The notes below the pieces were generated by a model. It saw nothing but the letters and a program-made list of their open reading frames with translations, was not told the DNA's origin and made no database searches. A stretch of 64,000 bases of DNA, taken from contig JAPTJF010000124.1 in assembly GCA_029339195.1 (NCBI GenBank), positions 1 to 64,000 of the forward strand. Reading direction: 5' to 3'. Source of the DNA: Micractinium sp. NFX-FRZ (taxonomy: Eukaryota > Chlorophyta > Trebouxiophyceae > Chlorellales > Chlorellaceae). Of this stretch, positions 1 to 11,107 are shown in pieces. The stretch's first letter is position 1, and each line of letters starts with the position of its first letter. The position numbers and the translations under genes are program-made.

Positions 1-738
1 AGGAGGGTGTGCACTTTCCAGATGCACACCTGACTGGTGTGCAACGTGGTGTGCAAAGACAGCTGGATCTACTAGTGAACCGAGCACGCTGCACACCCGC
101 TCCCGTTGCCCTCGCGCAGCGGCAGCCCACCCTGCCCAATGCACGCCTCATGCCAGACAACATCCCCTTGTCCCGCTGCGACAAATTTGGACCCCAGGCA
201 CAAACAATTCTTTCCCCATCCTTGCCATATCAAAACACGCCAGAGACCCCTGTAAATGGTGCTCAAGGTGAGCAAGCAGCGCCTGATGCAGTGGCAGCCA
301 GCTGGGCAGATACGGCGGGCATGCAACAGGCAAACACCGCCCAGCATTGGGGCAGTGCAGCCAGACACGGAGGGCAGCGCGCAGCGGCGCAGATGTGACA
401 CTGGCAGATGTGGGAGAGGCCTGCGCCCCACCCTGGGCGCACAAATGTACCGACCGGGCTCGGGTGGTGCGCCCAGCTGCACCCCACTCCCCGCCCCACC
501 CACGCGTGCACAGGCGGCAGGCGGTGGGCATGTTCTCTAGCGTGGCTTGCGAGTGAGGCTGAGGCAGGGCAGGGACGGCAGGGCGGGGCGGAGCAGAGCA
601 GAGTACTGCAACAGAGCGGCACCTCAGCGGCTTTTGCATGCCACCTCCCCCTCCTCTCATCCTTGCTGCCGCAATCAAGCGCTCAGGTCCCTCTGCGAAA
701 CCCTAGAACCGGGCTCACACAGCCCAGCCACCAGCACG

Positions 739-3493
739 TTACACAGGTGGCATGCACGTCAGCAGCACCCCGCCTGCCGGGCAGGTGCAGGCAGGTAGGA
801 AGCTGCGGAGCAGCTGGGGCGCTACCACAGGCTGCAGGCATATGTAGCGTGCGTGCATGGAAACACAGGGGTACATCGTTCATGGGGGGCGCGTGGGGGG
901 AGCAAGGGTTGAGGGCGGTGAGGCAAGGAGGGGTCAGGAAGGGAGGCGTGCGGCGGGGCGAGGCAGGGCGGGGAAGGGAGGCTGGGGGGGACGACAGTGC
1001 GGGGAGGCAGTGCACAACTGGGGGAAAGATACGTGCAGCAAGGGGTGGGAATGTGATGGGGCGAGTCTTTGCAGCAGGTGCTCGCGGGTGCGCTGCTGGC
1101 TGGCTGGCTGGCTGCTGCTGCTGCTCCAGCACTTGGCTCCAAGCAGTGCAGCAGCAGCCCTCGCCCAGCACGCGTGGCGTGCTAGCATAGCCTGTGCGGG
1201 TCCAAGCTCGGTCAATGCAGCACGATGAGGGGCTGCAGAAGTGGAAGGAGGGAAGAATGCAACAGGAAGTGAGGACGTGGAGGGAGGGACGAATGCGACA
1301 GGAAGTGAGGACGTAGGAGGAGGGAAGGGAGGCAGCAGCAACGGGGGCGCCCCCGACCACACACCCCGCGCATCCAACTGTGCCTTGTGCCGCCTCAAGC
1401 ACCCAAGCGCCCGACAGCACAGCGCCACGCCACGCCATACCTGCTTGCAGTGGGTGGTGCAGTACTTGGTGACGGAGCCGAGGAAGAACTCTGCGATTGC
1501 GCCGCGCTGGTGCTTGGCCATGACCACCGCCGCCGCGTTCAGCGCCTCGGCACGCTTGCACACGGCCTCGCCGATGCTGTCGTTGTCTGCGGGAGAGACG
1601 CAGGGGTTGAGGAACCGAGGTAAACAGCTGGTGCGACTTGCCACGGGGACAGCGATCAAGCGATTCGGGCTGTGCATGCACTCTTTGCCCTGCAATGTGA
1701 GCAGCATCTTGCCGGCGCGGTGACAGCAGCGGATGGAACACGCACTTGCCCAGCACAGCAAGTACGGGGCTGTTCCAAAGATGCTGCTGTAATACACTTA
1801 CCGGTCAGGAAGTGCACGATCTCTACTTTGTAGGCAATGTTGCGGGAGGCCAGCTTGGTGACAAAGCGCCGCTTCATAAACTCCTTGGCCTCGGCAATCT
1901 GAAGCCATGAGGAAGCGGCGGGTGAGCGGGGAAACATGAGGATAGACCAGGCATGCCAGGGGAGGGGAAGAAGCGCCGCTTCGTGCAACTCCTTGGCCTT
2001 GGCAATCTGGAGGGTGCTGATTGAGGATGGCACAAACGTTGGGAAGGGTGTGCCGGGGAGGTGCAGAAGCGCCGCTGAGCGACTGCACGCTGGAGATGGA
2101 AGTGGGGGCGACGGCGGCGGCGGCGGCAGCAGCAGCAGCAGCAGCAGAAGCAGTTCATCCTAGCAAGCATGGCAGCAGCTTCGGAGTGTGGGGCGCGCTA
2201 AGTCGTGCAGCGCAGGGTGGGTCCCAGGTGCGGGCTGCGGCCTGCCACAGCGCTGCTGGCCGCCACAGTGAGACAGCAACGTGATGAGCTGATGCCGCAC
2301 ATCTAGCTCCTGCTGGATCGGCGCGACCCGCTCAGCTTAGGTGGGAGGAGGCACGTGTGCGCTGTCACTGCACAATTCTACTTCATCACCCCACACTGCC
2401 CCGCCTCCCACGCAGCCCGCCAGCTCCCACTCACGTGCTTCAGGTCGGTGGCGGGGTCTGGATCCACGGTGACGATGCTGTCCATGGCGCCAATGCCGCC
2501 AATCACCTGCAGCCACCCCAAAGCATGTGTTGAATCAGCAGTGAAGGGCGGCCTGCGCGCGGTGCGCGGCGGCACGGGCAAGCAGTGGCAGTGATCAGCG
2601 TGTGCAGCACAGCCGGCACGCAGGCTGGCCCCACGACTGCCGTCGAGGCCCCATGTGCACCAGCAAAGGGTGCAAGCTTTGCGTTTGGGCGCGTGCCCAG
2701 CGCCTGGCCTAAAACAACCCAGGCCCAGCGCACCTCGGGCATGGGAACAGGGATGATGTGGAGGAGGTGCACCTGCACAGCAGGGGTGGAGCATGCGACG
2801 GTAAGTGATGGAATGTTGGCGACTGTTGGTACCAAACTACGGATGCGGGGTGCGGCAAGGGTGAGGGGGAGGCATGCAGGCATGTTGGGACCGGAATCAC
2901 TTGCAGCTTGGGGCTGGCACGCCCACATGATGGGCAGGGCACAGAGGATGATGCACCTGGACGGCCTCCGTGCTGTGGGCGCGTCACAGCTCACGGGCAG
3001 GGTGCGCGGCAGCTGCCCGGTGCCGCATGCAATCAGGGCAAATCGCGTGCAGCGGCTGCGCTGCCGCAAGCGCGCCGAACCCCACCGCACCTCATCCCCC
3101 TCCTTGAACACGTTTGAAATGGTCCACTCCAGCACCTCCTCGCTGACCTGCAGGTGCAGCAGCGGCTCGATCAACACCAGTGAGGGATACTGTAGCGGGG
3201 CGGACGTCTGTAGCGCACCCCGCCGCTGCCGGCGGCGCTGGCAGGGCCCAGCGCTGCACGGTTGCTGCTGGCCTCCTGTCACAGCCTGACAGAACTCATG
3301 TGCCTTTCTCATGCCCGTCTCAGCGTCGGGTGCCCCCCGCGACGGCTGTTCGCAAGGCACGACACCCAGTATCGGCCCCAAGCCGCACCGGCAGAGCCTC
3401 TGCCATGTTTCATGCAGGCGCATGTTGTTTGCAACCTCGGGCGGAGCTCACATCAGAGTTGTCGACTGCTAGGAGCAAGACGCGACGAGACAT
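739..3493 (-). CDS. Universal stress protein (UspA-fold), 181 aa, 7 exons
   Basis: Small soluble universal stress protein. Exons from high to low: 3452-3493, 3091-3147, 2734-2772, 2435-2506, 1802-1898, 1441-1586, 739-831 (546 nt including stop; all phases close). The start MSRRVLLLAVDNSD is the typical first beta strand and Asp of the fold. It is followed by SEEVLEWTISNVFKEGDEVHL, HIIPVPMPE, then GEAVCKRAEALNAAAVVMAK and EFFLGSVTKYCTTHCKQPVV. The last exon is reached over a 609-bp intron and fits because PVV follows HCKQ exactly as in the family. In ATP-binding members the signature is G-x2-G-x9-G(S/T); here the terminal GS is kept, but Ala and Gln replace the first two glycines (MAKHQRG), so ATP binding is doubtful. 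The C-terminal tail of about 25 residues after PVV is unusual. The family acts in stress responses; the ligand here is unknown. Confidence 0.85.
1965..2080. repeat. Partial copies of USP exon 5 start inside the preceding intron
   Basis: The + strand at 1971-2010 closely matches 1864-1901, which is the splice acceptor plus about the first 35 nt of exon 5 (IAEAKEFMKRRF on the minus strand; the copy reads IAKAKELHEA). A shorter second match (agaagcgccgct) lies at 2065-2077. Both sit in intron 4 upstream of the real exon. Confidence 0.8.
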
Positions 3494-3885
3494 GGTTGCG
3501 GCTGGCTATGTGCTTGCGGGGGTGTGATGTTGTGTGTTAGTTACTGCACGGTGTCGGGCGTTCCCTAGAGGGTTTGGCAGTCTGCATCATGCGTGGCGCG
3601 CCTGCCGCGCCAGGTCGACAGCATGTTGGATGGGACAACGCTGGTGGCAACGCATGCAAGCACACGAGAGCTCCTAAGCGCAGGCTTCGGACGTTCCATC
3701 ATCGCACGGGGCGCCACGCACATATAAGTTCCCAGCCCCCTCCTTGCACCACGCCACAGCGCCTGCCCCGCCTGTGGCACGCCAAGACAGCACCGCAAAT
3801 TACCTGGAGGGCGTGAGTGGCCGCCCAACGCCGGCAGCCACTGGGCGCCGCCACATTCACCCTTACCACTCCCACAAACACACGC
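3494..3885. promoter_or_regulatory. Divergent promoter between USP and the NUMOD3 gene
   Basis: 392 bp separate the two divergent start codons. The stretch must hold both 5' UTRs and both promoters. I see no ORF of interest and no convincing TATA box other than AT-richer patches such as cacatataag near 3719-3728, which is correctly placed for the + strand gene. Confidence 0.5.
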
Positions 3886-6800
3886 ATGTCGGCCGCTGCA
3901 CCAGTTGGCGCTTGGGCGGCGCGCACTGCGGGCCTTGCGTCCACCTCGGGACGGCATGCAGCGCCCTTCACACCCCTGCAGCCACCCACAGGCCGCCGCC
4001 CCAGCGGCAGCGGCAGCGGCAGCGCAGCTGTGGCAGGCCTGCTGCCGCGCGCGCAGGCGCTGAGCTACGACGGTCGCTCTGGCCCCGCCACCAGCCCGCG
4101 CCCCTTTGGCTCCCCTGGCACCTACCTCAACCGGGCGCAGGGGGGCTTGCCCCTGCAGCACGGCGCGTCGCAGGGGGCGCCGCTGGGCCAGCAGCAGCCG
4201 CGCGCCCACTCGCCGCCGCAACAGCAGCCCGGCGAGCAGCAGCCACAGCAGCCGCAGCAGCAGCAGCTGGAGCAGCTGGCGGTGGCGGCGGCGCAGCAGA
4301 AGGCTGCGGATGCAGCCCCCGAACCTCAGAACCTCGACGGCGCCGAGCTCCGGCGGAGGCAGAAGATCAGTGCGGCCAACAAGGGGCGCGTGCCGTGGAA
4401 CAAGGGGCGCAAGCACCCTCCCGAGGTGCGGCGCACTGCATGCTGGGCCTGCCCCTGGCTCTTGCTGCTGGCTGCCGATGTTGGGTGCTGCAACCCGGGG
4501 ACGGCGGCGTGCTGGAGGCCGGCAGGAGCGCCAGTGCAGGCGCCTACGCGCCTGCGTGCCTGCACCTGCTGTGCCGGCTCCGCCCCTTGCTCCCAACATT
4601 CGTCTCCCTGCAGCCCCAGCCCACCTCACCCCTCCTGCCCGCCCTTGTGGCTGCCTGCCTGCAGGTGATTGCCCGCATCCGCGCCGCCACCCAGGCGGCC
4701 ATGCAGCGGCCAGACGTGAAGGAGCGGCTGGCCAAGGCAAATGAGAAGCGGGAGCCGCACACGGATGAGGCCAAGGTGCGCTGGGGCAGGCGGGGCGGAA
4801 GGGGCGGACGGGCGGGAGGTGGAACTTGGGTTTGGTGAGCGCGGCGTTGGGGGACAGCAAGTGCCTGCATCTCTTGTGTCTCTTGACGCCTGGGCTGGCT
4901 GCATGTGACAAGCTTCCAGGCTGGCTGGTTTCGTCGGCGTTGCGGCCTCATTGCACCCATGCACGGTGGCGACACCTCGGTTTCCTGGGTGACACAACAC
5001 AACTCTCCAGTATGTTTGATACCTCGTCTCCAGCGGAGACCACTCTCCCGCACCGTTTTGCCCGTGATGAATCTCGCCAGCTGGGCGCAGTGCCGCGGCT
5101 GTGCCTGCTGGCGTCTGCTCCGCAGACACGAACCTACCAGCGGCCGCCGCTGATCCGGCCCCCGCCCTGCGGTGGCGCCAGGCAAGCATGCGCCCCCTCC
5201 CACTGCGGAGGCGGCCTTCTGCCTCGGGCTCACGCCACCCACAAGCAGGGATGCCCATATACCGCTACGGCCGGCATCACTGGTCTGGCAGGTGTCACAG
5301 ACTGGAGCGACCCTTCAGTCTTTGGCGCCTGTCAGGCTGGGGGCGCCGGCTGCACGGGGGCGGGCGTGGGGGCCGCCATGGATCGGCAATTGCGCACATG
5401 GCGCGGGGCAACCCCGCAGTCTGAGGCTCCCTTACCTGCACCCCCTGCATCCCCCGCACCCTGCATCCCTGCATTTTCAGACCTGCATCCCGCCCTCATT
5501 CCAGGAAACAGCTCGCATGCCGCTTGCAGGTGCCTGTCTGCTGGCCGGCCGGACGTGGTGGTTCCACATAACACCACTCACCCAGCTGCGCCTCATACTC
5601 CAGGGAGTTGGCTGCCTTCCTGCAGGAGAAGATCTGGGTCAAGGGGGCCACGCCCCCCACCACCGGTCAAGGCGCTGCGCAGCCCCACATCCGCTTCTCA
5701 AACACATCCACTCAAACCATGCATTGCCCACCCACCCGCCTGCAGGAGAAGATACGGGTGAAGCTGCTGGAGCGTGCGCACGTGGCGCGGGAGGAGATCA
5801 ACCTGCAGGCGGAGCAGATTCTGCGGGAGCGGCTGGCGGGCAGCGCCGACCCCGAGGTGCGCGAGCTGGCCGAGTTCCCGCGCGCCCACGAGGTGGTGGC
5901 CGGCCTGGCCTGGCAATTCTTCAAGAAGGACTGGACTGAGGTGGCCACCAGGGGGTGGGACGAGCACCCCGATTTCCGGGAGCGCTGCATCGCCAAGCTG
6001 AGCAAGCTGGCCAGCAAGGAGCGCACGGCGGCGGCGCCCAAAAAGGTGCGCGGGGCGGGCGGCGCACTGCTCACGTGGCTGTCATGCATCCTGCAAGGGG
6101 ACCTTGCGCTGCCGGCCCTGCATAGGTGGATGCGCACCGCTCGAGCGGCTTTGCTGTGCTGGGATGGGAGGGCGGGAAAGCAACGGTGCAGTGCCGGGGT
6201 GCAGCGTGTGTGCACCCCCTGGCAGCGGCACGGCAAAGCCAGGGCGCTCGTCCTGTGCCGCCTGCCTGCCTGCCTGCCTGCCTGCCAGCACTCCTCCCTC
6301 GGTCCTCTCACACCGCCACACCAGCACACTCTTGTGCTTTGCTTTCCTGCAGAAGAAGATTGACCGGGTGAAGGCTGCGCTGGGCCACATGAGGAAGCTG
6401 GAGGAGGCGCGGTCCAAGCTGACTGCCGCTGAGCAGGCGGTGGACAAGCTGCGGCGCGCGGTGCGTGGGGGGGCATGCGTGTGGGACATGCGTGTGGGGA
6501 GATGACGTGTGCGTGTGGGGAGATGCGTGTGGGGAAATTGCATGCCCCTGTACCCGCGGGCTACCCCGCGCCGCTGAAGCACTTTCCAGCCGTCACGCGC
6601 GCCGGGTGCAGGCAGATACTGGGGGGATTCCTGGTGCCGCTGTGCCGGCTTGCAGCACGCTGCTTTCGCTCGCCGTTGCTGTGAATTGCGCCCCACGCCA
6701 GCTAGGCTGACTCCCGCCTCGTCGTTCCCCCGCGCTGTCCTGCCCCCGCCCTGACCTGCCCGGTGCAGAAGATAGCGTTTGCTGGGGACGCGGCGCGCCT

Positions 6801-7549
6801 GGCGGCGGCCAGCGCGGCAGAGGAGAAGGCCACGCAGCTGCTGGGCAAGCTGCGCCAGCAGGTGCGTGGGGCCGTGGTCACTGCTTTGCTGGCTGCACTG
6901 GTGCCGAGCGCAGCGGCTGCGCGGCACACAGGTGTGCTGGGTGAAGAAATAGCCGCAGCCCTGCGCCGGCGTGGGCCCCTGCGGGGCCTCGAGCGCGGGC
7001 CGGCGGCGGGAGGCTGCAGGAGCGGCGGCCGTGCCCGCGAGCACGCCGCCTGCGCCTTCACCCCGCCCCCGTGCCACACGCTCACCCTTGCCGCCTCCGT
7101 CCCCCTCTCCCCCTGCTCTCCTTCTCCCGCTGCTTGCCTTTCAGGTGGCCCGTTTGGAGACGGCGCTGCAGCCTCTTGAGGAGTACTTGGAGGCTGAGAG
7201 TGCTGCGGCCCCTGTGATCCTGGGCAGCAGCAGCCTGGACCCATTAGACCTGGAGCGCCGCCTAGAGAGCGCCCAGCAGCAGCAGCTGGAGCGGGGCACG
7301 GCGGCGGCAGCGCTGCATGGGTACGCGGCAGATGCGGGGGCGGCGGAGGAGGCGGCGGAGGCGAACGGCAGCGCGGGCCACGGCGGGGTGCCCGGGGGCT
7401 CCAGCAATGGGGTGGTGTCGGGTCCTGCCAGCCTGGGCAGTGGGGCGGAGCCGATGGCTAACGGGCTCGCCAACGGCCACGCCACGGGCGTGCCGCCGCA
7501 GGGCGCGGCGGCGTTCCCGGGGCGCTCCGCGCTCCCCTGGCAGCGCTGA
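3886..7549 (+). CDS. NUMOD3-motif protein, probably plastid-targeted, 518 aa, 6 exons
   Basis: Exons 3886-4425, 4665-4775, 5746-6045, 6353-6460, 6769-6861, 7145-7549 (1557 nt with stop, all introns phase 0). Residues 1-60 are rich in Ala, Ser, Thr and Arg with almost no acidic residues, like a chloroplast transit peptide. A Gln-rich linker follows. Residues 155-217 carry the NUMOD3 pattern (RRQKISAANKGRVPWNKGRK, then a second helical repeat ending in KREPHTDEAK), a DNA-binding module first known from homing endonucleases and also present in plant proteins of unknown function. Residues 218-400 are charged and predicted helical/coiled coil (EEARSKLTAAEQAVDKLRRA). The C-terminal 100 residues are low-complexity Ala/Gly/Asn. 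No nuclease catalytic motif is visible. The start at 3886 was chosen as the first ATG in the frame; a nucleic-acid-binding role in the plastid is an inference. Confidence 0.75.
5615..5645. repeat. Echo of NUMOD3-gene exon 3 start in intron 2
   Basis: The acceptor plus the first codons of exon 3 (tgcaggagaagatacgggtg at 5741-5760) recur as tgcaggagaagatctgggtc at 5621-5640, 120 bp upstream in the same intron. The copy could act as a decoy acceptor. Confidence 0.75.
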
Positions 7550-7909
7550 AACTGGCAGCAGCCCCAGCTGGCCCATCCCTGCCTGCACGCAGCCACACAT
7601 CCTGTCGCTACCGGAGGCTGCGTGCATGCACCTCCCACGCACCTCCCCCTCTGCCCTCCCCCTCTCAGCCATTCTCTCACTGCCTACTTTCTCCTCCCTG
7701 ATGCCGTGCGCCTTTTCGCTGTCTGCATGCGCACGCCCCGCCTGCGCACTTACCCCCTCTGCCGTGCCAAGTGTGGACCGGACGCGCGCACCGATCACTT
7801 CTGCTGCTTCTTCTGCCTGCTCGGGGGCTGCGGCCATTGCCCGGCCCCTTCCCCTATGTGCCTTCTCGTTCCGCCCGTGCTCACATGAGAGCCTGCCTGC
7901 ATGCAGGCC

Positions 7910-7914
7910 TGTAA
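7910..7914 (+). terminator. TGTAA poly(A) signal of the NUMOD3 gene
   Basis: TGTAA lies 361 nt after the stop codon on the coding strand; this pentamer is the usual chlorophyte polyadenylation signal. Confidence 0.55.
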
Positions 7915-8154
7915 GTTTCATGCTCTAGTACGGGCGCAGGGCCGGTGATACAGGCACAGGATCGTGTGCAGGCTCCAGGGGCAGGGAGGCGAGGGGGCAC
8001 TTCTCCAGAGTGGGCTCGGAGAGCGAGACCGAGGAAGAGAGCCGGACTTTGGGAGGCAGCCGGGCACTGCCCAGCCAGGTCAGCTTGGGAAAGCGTGTGC
8101 CCATCACATCATCACATCACGCTGCTCCCCTCACTTGCCTGCCAGTGGATTCAT

Positions 8155-8159
8155 TTACA
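8155..8159 (-). terminator. TGTAA poly(A) signal of the pherophorin-like gene
   Basis: TTACA on the + strand is TGTAA on the coding strand, about 590 nt after the pherophorin stop. It implies a long 3' UTR, or an unrecognised nearer signal. Confidence 0.4.
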
Positions 8160-8744
8160 GGGTGGACCCGTGTATGTAAGCAGATGACCGTATTTATTTA
8201 ATAAGATGGGGAGGAGGGGGAACCATGCAAGCCCGCGCTGGCAGGGCGGGAAGGAGCGCGGCGCCGGCACATGTGTCGACACTGTTGCTGAGATGTGGTG
8301 CAAGAATAGGTGGCTGCAACTGTGAAGGCCAGAAGAGTGCAGGTTTTGCTTTGGGTCCCGCCGGGGGTGAGCCACAGCCAATGTTTCAAACAAGCGGCGG
8401 CAGGGGTGACCAAAGGAGGAGGAAGTTTGGGGGAAAATGCAAGGGCGAGACACACAAGAGGCAGCACCACACGAAATGCAATGCTCTGGGCTCCATTGCG
8501 GGCTGAGCGGTCACCAACAATCGACCAAGCCGTCAAGGGGGGTGCCCGAAGGAGGGGGAAGCTTTGAGAAGGGCAGGTTGGGAAAAGAGGGGTGAGAGGC
8601 GGCAGCATGGTGCTGCTACTCATCGCGCACACGGGTGCATCTGTGTGTCATGCTGCTTAAATCTGGCAGGCCTGGCACTTGTACAGGCTTGCTTTGTGGG
8701 GCTACAGGGGCGGTGCCGGCATGCTGAGCCAGAATGGCCGGGGG

Positions 8745-11036
8745 CTAGGCCCCAAAGTCGCCGATGAGAGAGGCCGTGAGCAGGCCCCCGCTGGCGCTCT
8801 GCACCCCGCCGCCGCCAGACGCCTGTGATCCGGGCTGCGGCAGGGACGCCAGGTAGCCTGGGCCCAGCAGCCCGCCAACGGGCGTGAGCAGCGGGCGGGT
8901 GACAGTAATGTACACGTTGAGCCAGGATATCTTAATGCTGGGGTTGATTGCCTGCACACAGGGAGGGAGGGAGGGTGAACGGTGGGGAGGCCGGGGGTGG
9001 AGGCGGCCGCAGAAGGTGGGGAGACGAAAGGGCACGGTAGTTGGCCAGCGGTGGGACGCACGCCACGTGGAGCTCCAGGCCGGCCTGGAGCTACAGCGGG
9101 ACAGCGTGCACAGCAGGCGTTTCAGGGGGGTGGGTAGGGCGCAAGGGCCAGCGGCGGCCAGCAGGCGTGCCATGCTGCCTGGCGCCAGCCAGCCGTCGGT
9201 GGTGGCGCTGAGTGGATCACGAAAGACGTGGTGGGTGGGTGGGTGGGTGGGTGGGTGGCCCGCCACGGGTGAGCGTGCCAGACATTGCAGGAGGGGCGCT
9301 GCTCTGTGTAAAGAGCAGGCAAACAGCAGTGCCCAGGTGACTGCTAGCGGGGGCGAGCTCACCAGGCGGCGCTGGGTGGGGCGCTGCTCGATGCGGATGT
9401 TCATGGATGGCGCGCGGATGTACAGCCCAGAGGGCCTGCCGTTTGTCACAGGCGTGGCAGTGACGGTCACGTTGTCGGGAAGCTGAGCCGTCTCGTAGGC
9501 CTGCATGCGCCGGCCGTTGGCCAGGACTGCGTCGGGAAGAAGGGAGCGGGCGGTGGGGGGCAGCAGACGGGAGGCGTGAGGAGGGATGCATGCGGGGCTG
9601 GCGGCTGCCTGGTTGCCTTGCGCCCGCGAGTGGCTCGAGCTTGCGAGCAACACAACGGTGCGTTTTAGAATGGGCCCGGGCTGGCAGGCATAAGTCCTCC
9701 CAGGCACATGGGCAGCGGCTGCGTGCCCGCGCGGCCGCCGCCCCACCCACCCAGCGTGTCGGCACACTGGCGGGCGGCCATGTGGCCACGCCTCGTACCC
9801 ACCTGTGAGCACCCACTTGCCCATGACGTTGAACAGCTTGCCCACCACAACCGTCTCCCGGCCCTGCAGAGGTGCACACCTCAAAGAGTGTGTTTGCTGT
9901 GGATCTCATGACCCAAGTGCTGCTGCACCGCTTGCTGCCCTCGTGCATGGCGGGGTGTGGTGACAGGCCCAACGGTGCCAAGCAGGACAGGTGCTGCACT
10001 GGCGAAGCCGCTGGAGATCAGTCACACACATTGGTGACCACACATGCAACGCACACTGTGCCGGCAACGTGACCCCCCGGCTGTCGGCGCGCACGCAGCT
10101 CCCCCCGCTGCAACTGCCCATGCAAGTGCAGCGCACTGTGCTGTCAGGGGGCAGCATGCGGGCACCCAGGCGCCCACCTGCTTGAATTCCAGGGTGTGAA
10201 CAAAGGTGCGCTTGTCGCGGGGAGTCTCATTGACGGCCCCCAGCGTGACGATGACGCGAGCGCCGCCGCCCTCCGTGAGCACCCAGTAGCGCACGCCGGG
10301 CTTGCCATACCACATGGTGCTTTGGGCTGCGCTCGAGGCAGGGAGGGTGACAGGCAGGGAGGGTGTTGAGGACGGGGCGCAAGGGCGGCCAGGGACTTGC
10401 TGGCAGGGCAGGGCTGCTGGGGGGCTGCCGGCTGGAGGCCCCCCGCAGGAGCCCATGTGTTCGCTCAAAGTGTCAACATTGTGCGTGCCGCTAGGCTACC
10501 AGCAGGAGGCCAGTGGAGCGACGGTGCAGCCCCCCTGCCTCCCCGCCCCAAGCTTGTGATCACAATGGGCACGGCCCAAGCGGGGCGGCTCACATGAGTT
10601 GAAGGGCTTCACAAGTGGGTCGCCAATGATGTTGGCCGACGCCGGAGGAGGGAGCGGCAGCCTTGGGGGAGGGCGGGGGCGTGGCGCGGGGCGGCGCGGG
10701 GGAGGGCGGGGCTGGGCCGGGCCCTGCGGAGGCTGCGGCCCGGCGGGTGGCGGTGGGCTGAGCCGTCCGCCAGGTGCCGCCGGGCGGCGAGGGGCCGCAG
10801 GTGGGGGGCGCACACTGGTGGGTGCCAGCGGGGACCTCCTGCATTCACGGGCAGAGGCAGGAGTGCGCGCACACACTCAGGGATTGAGGTGCGGGTCTGG
10901 TGGGGCGCCTAGTTGGAGCAAGGCACCGTCACTACAAGGGCTGGAGTGCACTTCAGGACGCGGCCTCCCTGCAAGCATCTGGTGAATGCGTTCGGCCGTG
11001 AACCCAAGGGGCGGCGCACGCGCAACGGGAGACGTG

Positions 11037-11107
<71 letters not shown>

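Larger units (their letters stand above)
7550..8744. other. Convergent 3' region between NUMOD3 and pherophorin genes
   Basis: About 1.2 kb between two convergent stop codons. It contains a poly(A) candidate for each gene and no ORF with recognisable protein features. ORFs here are short and compositionally biased. Confidence 0.6.

Noticed and set aside
1..738. Additional gene at the left edge
   Set aside because: Several overlapping open frames exist on both strands, but none shows splice-consistent or family-like sequence; treated as 3' flank of the USP gene.
9590..9808. Possible plus-strand gene inside the pherophorin locus
   Set aside because: It overlaps intron 18 and exon 18 of the minus-strand gene and shows no family signal.
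10877..11106. LLAC-repeat peptides on the minus strand
   Set aside because: Translation of the AAGC microsatellite within an intron.
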